Shown here: positions 1 to 9,905 of the stretch, piece by piece
Numbering within the stretch: position 1 is the first letter of the stretch
Layout: each line of letters begins with the position of its first letter
NCBI GenBank assembly: GCA_036924285.1
Contig: JAYKYS010000001.1
Location: 36,951,501 to 37,015,500, forward strand
Direction: 5' to 3'
Source: Asterella californica
Taxonomy: Eukaryota; Streptophyta; Marchantiopsida; Marchantiales; Aytoniaceae
DNA length: 64,000 nt
Notes under the pieces: generated by a model
What the model saw: only the letters and a program-made list of their open reading frames with translations
Databases searched by the model: none
Told to the model about the DNA's origin: nothing
Made by a program: the position numbers and the translations under genes

Positions 1-2919
1 CGAGATGAATCATTACATCAGCTTAGTGCTATTGACTTGTTGCCTCGACCAGCAATGGAGAAAGATCCTGACAAAGAAGAGTTGAGTGAGGCAGAGATTG
101 TGAGAAGACTCTCTACCCTGAAGTTTGGTATCAATGTCACTCAAGAGGAGAAAAGTAGATTCCTAGATATATTTCGAAAATATATCCATGTGTTTGCTTT
201 CAGCTACAAGGATTTGAAGGAGGTGACTCTCGAGACTCATCAAATCGAATTGGAGGAGAACGCAAGACCAGTTCGACAGAAGCAGAGAAGGGTCAATCCT
301 ACAACAGCAATGATGGTCAAGGAGGAGATAGACAAGTTGAAGGAGGCGAGTTTCATCTATGAGGTGGAGAACTCAGAATGGGTTTCACCCATTGTGATTG
401 TCAAGAAGAAGAATGGTAAGCTACGAGTGTGCATAGACTATAAGAAGCTGAATGCAGTTACCAAGAAGGATTATTATCCTCTACCATTTATAGATGAGAT
501 TTTGGAGGAAGTTGCTGGTCATGAGTGGTACAGCTTTGGTGATGGTTATAGTGGGTATAACCAGATCAAGATAGCACAGGAGTACCAACAGTTGACTACT
601 TTCACTACTCCTTGGGGAACATTTGCATTTCGGGTGATGCCATTCGGATTGTGTAATGCTCCGGCCACGTTTCAAAGGTTCATGAACAAGGTGTTTGAAC
701 CATTCATAGGGAAGTTTGTTCAGGATTTCATTGACGATTTCTGTGTGTACGGACGAAAGGAGGACCACTTTGATCATGTGATCAAAGTTTTGCAGCGGTT
801 GGAGCAAGCCAACGCTTCTCTAAATCCAGAGAAGTGCATCTTTGGCTGCGAAGAAGGTCTGCTGTTAGGGCACATCATTTCCAAGAATGGGATTGCGGTA
901 GATCCTGAGAAGGTGAAGAAGATTGTGGATCTTCCATTTCCGATCAACTTGACAAAGTTGAGGCAGTTTCTTGGCATGGTTGGATATTATCGTAGGTTTG
1001 TCTTTTCCTTCTCAAACAAAGCAATAGCTTTGACTATGTACATGAAGAAGGGAGTTGATTTTGACTTAATAGTGCATGATCAGAAGGCAAAGGAAGCATT
1101 TGAGGAGCTGAAAAAGGCATTAGTGACAGCTCCTATACTTGCTAAACCTGAGTGGAGTAAAGCATATATTATGTATACGGATGCCTCCAATGTAGCAATC
1201 GGATGTACATTAAGTCAGCTAGATGGAGATGGGCATGATCATCCTATAGCTTATGCTAGTAGGCAGATGGTTCCAGCGGAGAAGAATTACTCCGTGACTG
1301 AACGAGAAGGATTAGCGGTGATCTTTGGATTGAAGAAATTTCGACACTACTTGCTAGGAGGGAAATTTTCCATAGTCACAGATCACAAGGCTTTAAAGTA
1401 TATCTTTAATAAGCCTAATGTCGAAGGTCGTATTGCTCGTTGGAAGATCCTTCTAACAGAATACGATTATGTGATCGAAGATAGACCAGGGAAGAAGCAT
1501 GCGAATGCTGATCTTTTGTCAAGGGCTTATGATGATGAGGGAGAAGAACCGTTTGATGATTCATTTCCAGACGAGCATCTGATGACCATCACAAGCATTG
1601 AGGAGATACCGGACGAGTACAAGGAAATCTGGAGTTTCCTTGCAGATGGCTCTTTTCTAGAAGGTATGCATACCCGAGAACGTAACGCGTTGATCAAGAG
1701 ATGCAAACCTTACACCATGGTGGAGGGAATTCTGTTTCATCAAGGAACAGATGGGTTACTAAGGAGAGCAGTTGGTCAGAAGGAGGCATTCAAGCTAATG
1801 CACGAGTTTCACGACGGAAATGTTTGCGGAGGTCACTTTGCTGGTAAGATAACAGCCTTCAAGATTTTGGATGCGGGTTATCACTGGAGAGGGATTTTCA
1901 AAAAGTGTTTAGACTATTGCAAAACTTGTGACGTATGTCAAGCATTTGCTCTAAAGTCTACTAGAACACCTCCGTTAAGATCAATTCCAGTATTAGGGCC
2001 GTTTGAGAAATGGGGTATTGACTTTGTAGGTCCTCTTAATAAGACACCTCGAGACAATAGATACATTGTAGTCGCCACTGACTATTGTACCAAGTGGGTA
2101 GAGGCTAGACCTTTGAGAGAGACCAATGAAACAGAAGTCGGTAGATTCCTATGGGAGAGGATCATCACGAGATTTGGATGTCCGTTAGAGTTGGTCTCAG
2201 ATAGAGGAGGAGAGTTTGTAGGGAGCATGACTACTGCTATGCTACAACACTTTTCTATCAAGCCACGAGTAACGACCTCATACAAACCAAATGCTAATGG
2301 TCTTGCGGAGAAGACCAATCTTACACTTTGTATGATGCTCGCCAAAGATGCTGGTGTTGAAACTGCGAAACATACTTGGGATAAGAGGCTATATGCCATC
2401 TTATGGGAGTACCGAACGACAACAAAGACTTCTACTGGATACTCCCCATTTCGACTGGTTTATGGAGTGGAGTCCAAGTTGCCGATCCAATTCGAATTGG
2501 ATACTTTTCAAACTATTCAACGAAAGTTGAAGAGGTCGAGAGGAGAAGACGTGGTCAGATCAAGAAGGGAGCAACTCATGGAGTTGGAAGAGACCCGAGC
2601 GGTAGCAATGATCCGGATGGAACGAGCTCAGGCGTATCAAAAGAAGAGTTACGACAAACGGTTGGGCAAGAGGGAGGTAAAACCTTTTCAAGTCGGAGAT
2701 TGGGTTATGTTGTATGATGCTATCAGATTCAAGAGGGCTAGGAAGAAGTTTCTTCCGAGATATTTTGATCCTTTTGTTGTAGATAAGGTGTGGAGCAACT
2801 TCACATATGACCTTCAGGAGCTGGGAGGAAGGAGATTTGATCGAGTAAATCATGACAAGTTGAAGTTGTTTCATCGGCGAAAGCTCTCTCTTCACTCCGA
2901 GAACGGAGCGAAAATTTAG
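1..2919 (+). CDS. Ty3/gypsy pol polyprotein, 5'-truncated by the window (TE1)
   Basis: Open in frame 1 from the first base to TAG at 2917-2919, about 972 codons, with no internal stop. Domain order is reverse transcriptase, RNase H, integrase. RT starts near residue 127 (WVSPIVIVKKKNGKLRVCIDY), with a first catalytic Asp in SFGDGYSGYNQI and the FIDD motif near residue 245. RNase H carries YTDAS near residue 392. Integrase has an HHCC zinc motif (HEFHDG...GGH...CKTCDVC, about residues 600-650) and D,D,E residues in GIDFVGP, SDRGGEF and NGLAEKTN. No chromodomain is visible after the integrase. Gag and protease must lie left of the window. All catalytic residues I could check are present, so this looks like a fairly young insertion. 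RT-RH-IN order defines the Ty3/gypsy type; the family assignment within it is not attempted. Confidence 0.93.
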   Translation, partial: RDESLHQLSAIDLLPRPAMEKDPDKEELSEAEIVRRLSTLKFGINVTQEEKSRFLDIFRKYIHVFAFSYKDLKEVTLETHQIELEENARPVRQKQRRVNPTTAMMVKEEIDKLKEASFIYEVENSEWVSPIVIVKKKNGKLRVCIDYKKLNAVTKKDYYPLPFIDEILEEVAGHEWYSFGDGYSGYNQIKIAQEYQQLTTFTTPWGTFAFRVMPFGLCNAPATFQRFMNKVFEPFIGKFVQDFIDDFCVYGRKEDHFDHVIKVLQRLEQANASLNPEKCIFGCEEGLLLGHIISKNGIAVDPEKVKKIVDLPFPINLTKLRQFLGMVGYYRRFVFSFSNKAIALTMYMKKGVDFDLIVHDQKAKEAFEELKKALVTAPILAKPEWSKAYIMYTDASNVAIGCTLSQLDGDGHDHPIAYASRQMVPAEKNYSVTEREGLAVIFGLKKFRHYLLGGKFSIVTDHKALKYIFNKPNVEGRIARWKILLTEYDYVIEDRPGKKHANADLLSRAYDDEGEEPFDDSFPDEHLMTITSIEEIPDEYKEIWSFLADGSFLEGMHTRERNALIKRCKPYTMVEGILFHQGTDGLLRRAVGQKEAFKLMHEFHDGNVCGGHFAGKITAFKILDAGYHWRGIFKKCLDYCKTCDVCQAFALKSTRTPPLRSIPVLGPFEKWGIDFVGPLNKTPRDNRYIVVATDYCTKWVEARPLRETNETEVGRFLWERIITRFGCPLELVSDRGGEFVGSMTTAMLQHFSIKPRVTTSYKPNANGLAEKTNLTLCMMLAKDAGVETAKHTWDKRLYAILWEYRTTTKTSTGYSPFRLVYGVESKLPIQFELDTFQTIQRKLKRSRGEDVVRSRREQLMELEETRAVAMIRMERAQAYQKKSYDKRLGKREVKPFQVGDWVMLYDAIRFKRARKKFLPRYFDPFVVDKVWSNFTYDLQELGGRRFDRVNHDKLKLFHRRKLSLHSENGAKI

Positions 2920-2932
2920 TCCGGGGGTAAAA
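2920..2932 (+). other. Polypurine tract of TE1
   Basis: TCCGGGGGTAAAA lies between the pol stop codon and the first base of the LTR. A G-rich purine stretch abutting the 3' LTR is the usual plus-strand primer of LTR elements. The 'ccgggggtaaaatgt' arrangement is typical of plant gypsy elements. Confidence 0.75.
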
Positions 2933-3844
2933 TGTAACGACCTATGTTACACATAGGAAGTTTGTCTATTAGTAAGGTGTTTAGTTAAAACTAAGTGTTG
3001 AGAATGTTTATTGGCTGCCAAAGTACTTTAAGGATGTATCAAGTTAGTCATGACTATCTAAAAGTTAGTTATGGTTAAACTTAGCTGTACTTTTGGCAGA
3101 ATTCAGATATTTGCTAAAGAGTGAGCACTACTATCTTGTCATCTTGTCTAAAAGGTAGAAAGGAGGTGGAAAGTATCCCTTATCTCCTTTTTGACTTGAT
3201 ATTAGTGGTTGGATTAAAGTTGTGGACTTTGTGGGCATTAAAAACAAGAAGAGATTCCACATGTTTCCTTTTTAGTGGGTCCTAGTGTAGAGGGGGGTGG
3301 AAATTCGAGATTCCTTGAGAATATTCCAGAATCCTTCTAGAAGTTGTTGACTTTGAAGGAATAAGCCCATGTGAAAAGGTAAAAAGTCCATGTGATCAGT
3401 GCTTTTACCTTAAGTAATATCTTAGTAAAACCCGGTAAAAGTAGTTACGGCTGAGTTACCGGGGGTACCAAAGTAAAAACCTAGAATGTATAAATAGAGG
3501 AGTAGAGAAGAGCTCCTCATCCTTGTTTTCACATTGTCGTAATGACAAGTTGAGTAATATAGAGAGTGTGGGATATTTTTAGCATGTGAGAACTTGAAAG
3601 ACGTCGTTAGAATGGAGGATTTTAGTTGATGTGTTTAAAGAGATTTTTAGTTGATAAGTTTGTGGGTGTATGAATGAGTGAACTCAGCATTGTCCCTTCA
3701 AGTTCATGGTGTGCTTCCATCAAAGCCATCAGAGGTGACCCCTGAGTGAGAGACAGGCTCGACATGTTGCAGATTCGTGGATGACGATCGTGGAGGTTGA
3801 GAGATCGGGGGGTAGTTGATCGATAGGACCGCGGAGGGTTTACA
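2933..3844 (+). repeat. 3' LTR of TE1 (912 bp)
   Basis: Begins TGTAACGACC directly after the polypurine tract and ends GGTTTACA. The termini TGTAA/TTACA are perfect 5-bp inverted repeats. The right end coincides with the point where homology to family-B pol resumes (GAACAA-GTTCTCC, compare 13361 onward). The boundary is therefore supported from both sides. The next 5 bases (gaaca) would be one half of the target duplication; the other half lies outside the window. A TATA box sits inside. Confidence 0.8.
3489..3496 (+). promoter_or_regulatory. TATA box of the TE1 LTR
   Basis: TATAAATA in the context 'gtataaatagagg', about 555 bp into the LTR. This is a near-perfect plant TATA box and would place the U3/R boundary about 30 bp downstream. 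Confidence 0.6.
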
Positions 3845-6236
3845 GAACAAGGTTCTCCATGAGTTCATTCCTGAGAAGACCATGCCTTTTTTGGATGACA
3901 TTCCAATTAAGGGATGCGTTGAGGAGGAGAAAGATGAGACAATGGATCAGAAGGGGTGTAGAAACTTTGTTGCTGATCACATTTCAGATTGTGATAAAAT
4001 CTTATCACGACTTGAAGAGGCGCACTTGACACTATCAGGTACTAAGTCTTCATTTGGAGTGCGAAAAGTTGTGATTGTGAGACACCTATGTGGATGGTTT
4101 GGACGCAAACCTGATCTTGGTAAAGTGGATGCTATACGACGGATGAAGGATACTTGTGGTTCAACAACAGAGGTGAGAAGGTTTCTTGGAGCTTGTGTCT
4201 TCTATCATGTGTGGATTCCACATTTTGCACATGTGGCTGATCCTCTTTATGATCTGTTGAGAAAGCACAAGAGGTTTGCATGGGAGGAGAGGCATACTGA
4301 GGCGATTCAGAGATAGAAGCAGTTGTTATCTTCTCCATCTGTACTTCGTCGTGTGAGCTATGAGGATAGCAAACCAATGATACTTACTGTTGATACTAAT
4401 CTGATAGTCATTGGATGGGCAGTAGGACAAGATGATGAAGAAGAGAATCGGTTTGCAGTCAGATTTGGAGCAAAGGTGTTGAATGAGCGACATAGAAACT
4501 ATTCTCAAGTGAAGAGAGAGTTATGGGAAGTAGTTACAGCTATGAAAGCTGAAAATGACTATTTGATTGGAGCGTCAGTAATAGTAGAAACAGATTGTTT
4601 ATCACTATTAGGGATGAATACAAATTGTAACACCCTTGATATTGCTATGCTACGCTGGATTGCTTACATCAAGTCCTTAAATCTTGAGTTCTGACACATA
4701 GCGGGGAAGAACAATCCAATAGCTGATATGTTATCTCGTGCGAGGTATGAGGATGAGGAGGAGATGATAGAAGATACAGAAGACGTTGGTACTACTGTTT
4801 TCTATAGAGCTCAAGGAGGTGAGAGTGAGCATTCGAAACCGTTCATGGAGGAGCTATATGAAGGAGAATGGATAGACATAGGACGCTATCTAAGCTTGTT
4901 GACTAGACAACCATGATGAAGTGATGTCCACTTTAAACAAATCAGGAGGAAGGCTTATAACTACTTGCTACAAGGTGGTTATTTGTGGAAACATGTTAAG
5001 CAAGGTGGTAAAATGCCACAAAGGGTTGTGTGCAAAGTTGACATGCAGAAGTTACTCATGCAAGAGTTTCATGAGAGCTTGTGGGCAGGACATAGAGGTA
5101 TTTATGTCACCTTTACAAAGCTGAAGGAGAGATATTGGTGGCGTAACATGTACAGAGATGTAGTTCAATTTGTGGAGACATGTCAAACTTGTCAAGAGTA
5201 TTTAGGAATTCGGCATCGAGATGGATTACATCCTACTTATCCACTTGCAATGCATTATAAGTGGGTAGTAGATCTTGTTATTATGCCAATTGGTATATGG
5301 CGGATGCAATATTTAGTTTTGGCACGTGAGGATTTGTCCAACCAAGTGGAAGGGCGAGCCTTACAGACAAAATCCACAGAGAGAGTCTGCAAATTCTTGT
5401 TGGAAGATGTGATTTGTAGATATGGTTGTGTTGGGAAGATCACGGCTGATCGAGGGGAGCTGAACAATGATGAGGCTAAAGCGTTCTTCAAGAGATGTGA
5501 TGTGAAGTTAGCTCTCACCACAGCCTACAATCCGGAGGATAATGCGAAGAGTGAACGTGGTCATCCTCCTATTGTGAAAGCTTGCAAGGGGAGGGCAAGA
5601 GAATGACCAAGATTTCTTCCGTTTGCATTATGAGCTGATCGTTCGACTCATAGTTCAGTTACGAGATATATGCCGGCGGAGTTGATGCAGGGGCAGAAAC
5701 CTATCATGCCCATTGAGGAGCACATACCCACTTGGAGTGTTCTACCTTGGGAGGATGGTATGTCTATAGAAGATCTTCTTGCTATCCGAATCCGTCAACT
5801 AGAGAGAAGACCTGAAGATGTAGAGATTGCATTGGAGAAGCTGAAAGAAGCTCGCTTGAGAAACAAGGACAGATTCGATAAGCGTCATCGATTAAGGCCG
5901 AAGGAGATTAAAGAAGGAGATTGGGTGTTGGTCTACGATAGTAGCTTGGACAACCAACACAGTGCGCTTAGAAAATTCTCTAAGCGATGGTTTGGTCCGT
6001 ATGTGGTTCTTGTCGTGCTTGAGAATGCCACATATTCACTAAGAGAGCTTGATGAGACAGAGCTCAAGGTTCTCATTGCAGGCAAGCGTGTGAAACTCTT
6101 CAAGAAGCGAGATGAAGAGATAAGCATGGAGGAAGTCGGAGTAGAGTTTGATCTCTTGGATGATGACGGAGAAGATTTGGATGACGAAGATATTGCTAAC
6201 GACAACATCAATCAAGATGACGAAGATATAGTGTGA
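3845..6236 (+). pseudogene. Family-B Ty3/gypsy pol, 3' half, with five nonsense codons (TE2)
   Basis: One continuous reading frame homologous to pol of TE5 (59124-62579, minus). It starts within RT just before EFIPEKTMPFLDDIPIKG and runs through RNase H (VDTNLIVIGWAVGQ, ETDCLSLL), the integrase zinc region (HESLWAGHRG...CQTCQ), the integrase core (WVVDLVIMP, ITADRGEL, NAKSERGH) and an acidic C-terminal tail. The frame never shifts but is interrupted by TAG 4314 and TGA 4692, 4914, 5604 and 5631; the last two replace Trp codons that the sister copies keep. The 5' half is missing because TE1 inserted at 3844/3845. It cannot encode an active protein. Confidence 0.9.
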
Positions 6237-6299
6237 TGCCGACCACAACTTGTGAGTGTTGGCGCATACCAGACGATGCGCAGGTTTAGAAGAAGTGGA

Positions 6300-6475
6300 T
6301 GTCATGTTGTGGTTCGGCTCCTGTGTGAAATTCTCGTGGAACGTAGGTTGTGTTTCTTTTCTGTGTTTTGTGAATCGTATCGCGTAACTCGCCGAACAGT
6401 GTGATGAGTGCCATGTTTGTGATTATCTATTTAAGTGATCGCACGGTAGAGGAACGTGTCAAGTCATCGATTTGT
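6300..6475 (+). repeat. Truncated 3' LTR of TE2
   Basis: Starts TGTCATGTTGTGGTTCGGCT 63 bp after the pol stop. It aligns with the LTR starts of TE3 at 8958 and 15777 for about 175 bp, ending near 'aagtcatcgatttgtgc'. After that the sequence changes to a GAAGAC-type element, so the LTR is cut by, or joined to, that element. Confidence 0.75.
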
Positions 6476-7838
6476 GCATCTTCCTCGTAGCACATTCTGT
6501 CTTCCGACTTCGGAAGAAGTTGGCTTATTCAGCTTAAGTTCATCTTTTCGCTAAGCAGGGTGTAAACTTAAGTAATAAGGTTACTTCAATTATATAGACA
6601 AGTCATTAACTTAAAATTTTTGAAAAAATCTCCACTCTTGCAAATTGCAGGCACCACAAGAGTCTTCTTGGAGGTCATTGTTACCGTAGGAGCCCTCAAC
6701 CTTCTTCTGATCGATTCGTAAGACTCGCTTCTCAACTATCTCTTCATCTTCTATTAGGAAGTAGGATGAATTGCAAGGTGAATTGTCTTGTTAGGAATCC
6801 ATGGGATGCCTTGCTTAGTTAGAATTGCGTATATATAGATTAGAAGACGTGATGCAATTAAGAAGTACTCTTAGAATTCTGGAAGACAGAATAGCTGTCT
6901 TCTGGAAAACTGAACTCGTCTTCTGAGAGTGGAAACTAAACTGTGAGGGCTTGGTAAGGATTGAGCCTTAGGCTCACAGCAAGTATGTGTGGTATAGTTT
7001 AACAGAAGCTTCAAAAATACTTTGCATCCTCGAGGTCTTGTGTTACCACAAGCGGAGCTGAGCGCGGCCAAACTCTTCATCAAGGAGTTGGACCTCGGCT
7101 TCTTCACGTGGGATTGAAATCTTGTCGACCAGAGTTTGTTGTAAGAGGTCTGGGTAGCCTTATCTCTCCGAAACTATGTATCTGTCAAGGCAGAGGTTGT
7201 CAGAGGAAGACCAGCATTGTGGACGGTGGAATGGTGACGAAGAGCGTTCCATTGACCTGAATCTGAGAACCGGAGTTAGTGGAGAAGGAGAAGATTCCTA
7301 TGATCATTTTAGGAAAATGAAATGTACCCGTACCTAGTACTACATGTCTCTTCCTGGAAATCGGTAGGGAAGGAATGGTTGGAAGGTGGAAGTCTATCGG
7401 GAGCCGAAGAAGCGTCTTCTAGGCAAGCTTTATCTTCACCTTTTTCCCAAGGGAAAAGCTCAGAAGATCCGATACCTTAGAGATCAGGATGTGGAATTCT
7501 TGGAAGCAGTCTGGTCAAGGTAGGTTGTCAATTGAGACGTCTTCTTCCACATTTATGTACACACCGAGTTAGCTTATTTGGGCACCCCGGCAGGAGGATA
7601 TCTCACCCCTTTCTTCTGCTACATGTACGTGTCCCAAGGAGATTTGAAGGAGATTCAGTTGGTCAAGTATGGACCAGTGAGACAAGAAGAAGTCAAGGAG
7701 GAGACTTCAGAGGAGGAAGGTCGGGCATGTACTATGTCTTCCACTCCAATTTCAGTGCTTAAGGAAAGACCATCCACGAACTAGAAGAAGATCACCAGTT
7801 AGACGGATGATTCTAGCGGCACGGAAGACGCGTTATCG
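6476..7838 (+). mobile_element. Partial GAAGAC-rich element, copy A
   Basis: From about 6660 to 7785 it is colinear with 55435-56520 of copy B: same leader (ggagccc...caacc, ggaagtagg), same gag start region and same gag core. The stretch 6490-6658 instead matches the first ~170 bp of copy B (from 53780) in inverted orientation, ending in CACCACA where copy B begins TGTGGTG. This could be an LTR end with inverted termini or a rearrangement. The hexamer GAAGAC/GTCTTC and variants recur through it. The C-terminal half of the gag-like gene is missing. Confidence 0.65.
7022..7784 (+). pseudogene. Gag-like gene remnant of copy A
   Basis: Aligned to the ORF at 55770-57914. The start codon is TTG instead of ATG (TTG-CAT-CCT-CGA versus ATG-CAT-CCT-CGA). 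Stops are seen after FFTWD and later. The best preserved part is the block containing ELAYLGTPAGGYLTPFF and the acidic EEVKEETSEEEG stretch (about 7565-7720). A TGA at 7235-7237 is at the same codon as a TGA in copy B. Non-functional. Confidence 0.7.
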
Positions 7839-8957
7839 TGTTAGATTTTGCGTGAATGTTGTCCAAGAAACCACGAAGTTCTTGATTGTAGAGATGTAGT
7901 GTGTCGAACGAAGACAAAATAGAGAGAAACAACCACGAGAACAAGCGTTGTAAGGTATATCAACTCCTACTTTATATACGTTCCCGATTCTTCTTCTCTA
8001 AGAATGCAAAATAGAGAAACAAACTTGAGTGGTCTGTAATCTGCACCAACCCCTCTAAACCGAACCCTTGAATCTCAACCCAGACCCAAAACTATCGAAG
8101 CGTAGCTCAAAGCAAGAGAAACATCCCTTTGCTAACAAAAAGAGCTGCACCAATGTCACACAATTCAAACCCAAGTCCAAACAACGTCCATGTACAAACC
8201 CTTAGCTAAAGCTAGCCACCACAAGCTATACATAACCAACTAGATTTCTAACGAACTGAAAAAAGACAAAAACCGTAGCGAAAGAACCGGAAAAAATCTA
8301 TCTGGAAACTTCCTTCTTTCACCAAATGGTCTTCAGATGTCAATAACGCTTTCCTTCCCGACTCTGTTGGCCTCAAGAGCTCCCAAATCTGACTCTCGAC
8401 AGCCGAGATATCACCGACTTTCGGTCGCAGGTGACGAACCTTCAAAAACTCCTTCATGCGGCTTAGAATCACACACACCGTCCAAACGAATCGTCTGATC
8501 TGAGATCTGTCTTCTCTGATAGATAGATCTAGCTATCTTGAACCCCATGAGACTCCAAACAAGTTGTTTGAAGTTCCTTTACTAAATCACACAAGAAATT
8601 TGATCGCAAAAGTAAAAAACTGACGTAAACCGATTCCCTACAGCTCAAACTCGCTCACCACACCCAAATCAACAATCCAATCCACATATGGTCTTCTCTT
8701 ATGCGTAAATGAAGACTCTTTGATCAAGTAGACATCAAGAATAAAGAGCTTGGCTCACTGATCGCGAAGAACAACCCAAGCTCATGTCACAGACGACGAA
8801 AAACTGACGTAAGCGCTTCCTTACGAGTCAATTTCACCCAGAATTTCCAAATCGCCCGATGAAACTTCATATCGTCTACAATTTCCTGAAGAACTCGACG
8901 TTCTGATCCCGATGGATCCAAGAACAACAAGTTTGGACTTCAGAACGACCCAAACGG
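7839..8957 (-). repeat. Minus-strand LTR, 3' portion, interrupted by TE3
   Basis: On the minus strand this reads as the downstream part of an LTR. It has a TATA box (GTATATAAAG, 7970-7979), then about 130 bp of pyrimidine-rich leader-like sequence ending in CTAACA (plus-strand TGTTAG at 7839). Its base style resembles the minus-strand LTR at 57915-59077. TE3 inserted at 8954-8957 and the sequence continues at 18230. No coding region seen. The element it belongs to is not identified. Confidence 0.45.
7970..7979 (-). promoter_or_regulatory. TATA box in a minus-strand LTR
   Basis: The minus strand reads GTATATAAAG, about 130 bp before the presumed LTR end at 7839. Spacing fits a U3/R boundary. 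Confidence 0.4.
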
Positions 8958-9847
8958 TGTCGTGTTGTGGTTCGGCTCTTGTGTGAAATACTCGTTGAAC
9001 TTAGGTTGTGCTTCTTTTCTATGTTTCATGAACCTTATCGCGTAACTTGGTGAACGGTGTAATGGATGCCACGGTCGTGATTATTTGTTTAAGTAATCGC
9101 ACAGAGAGAAACGTGGCAAGTCATCAATTTGTGCGACATTCATTTCAGTGGTCTTTGTTGTCGCATTTTAGTATAAAATGGTGCATCGAAGGTTCATAAG
9201 GCATATTCTATCTTAACGGGTGATTCGTGAGGGTTCTCAGTGGTCTGCATGGAGGAGTGAAGAACTGCAGGAGTGGTGGTTATGGACGGAGGTTTGTTGC
9301 CGGCTCCGAATCTTTCTTTCTCGAATCTATTTCACATCAAGCTTCATTGCATCCACGGCGATCATTTTCGACAATGATTAGTTACGTATTTTGGTGACGA
9401 TTTCATGAGGAGGTGATGGACTTACAGCTTCGGATGATCCTTCCGATTGTTACATACGGAGAGACTTGAAATTTGATGGTGTACATCTTGTTGTGACGAA
9501 GAATGGATCTCAATTATCCAGCGAACGTTCCTTTCAATCTCAGGGTCGATATTCGGTGTCATTACAGACCAAAGATCAACCTTGGGGCATGGATCATGAG
9601 AAACTTCGGGTAAGAGTATTTCAGTCGAGTGATAGCTTCGTCATTTTCTTTTGTCATATCTTTGAGACAGCTCGGTTCTTATCTATCGTTGGTGTTTTAG
9701 AGTTACAATGTGACTCGTGCTAGAAGAGTAGATAGTGAAACAGTTGAGTGGAAACATCCAGATCTAGAGCCAACCTTGTCAACCCACATACCTCTGCACA
9801 GCCATATACCCATTGTATTCTTAGACAGAAAAACACGTTATACGATA
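8958..9847 (+). repeat. 5' LTR of TE3 (890 bp, internally deleted)
   Basis: Aligns to the 3' LTR from its start to about 9670 and again from about 9713 (actcgtgctagaag) to the end. About 1.5 kb present in the 3' LTR (roughly 16485-18046) is absent here and replaced by a short unrelated stretch. A TATA box (TATAAAA) is at 9172-9178. Confidence 0.85.
9172..9178 (+). promoter_or_regulatory. TATA box of the TE3 5' LTR
   Basis: TATAAAA in 'agtataaaatggtg', conserved at 15991-15997 in the 3' LTR, which supports a functional element promoter in the ancestor. Confidence 0.5.
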
Positions 9848-9905
9848 GCTGGTGAACTCGACATGAAACGTCTAGGGCGAGAGGTACGTACATGAATTTG
9901 CCACC

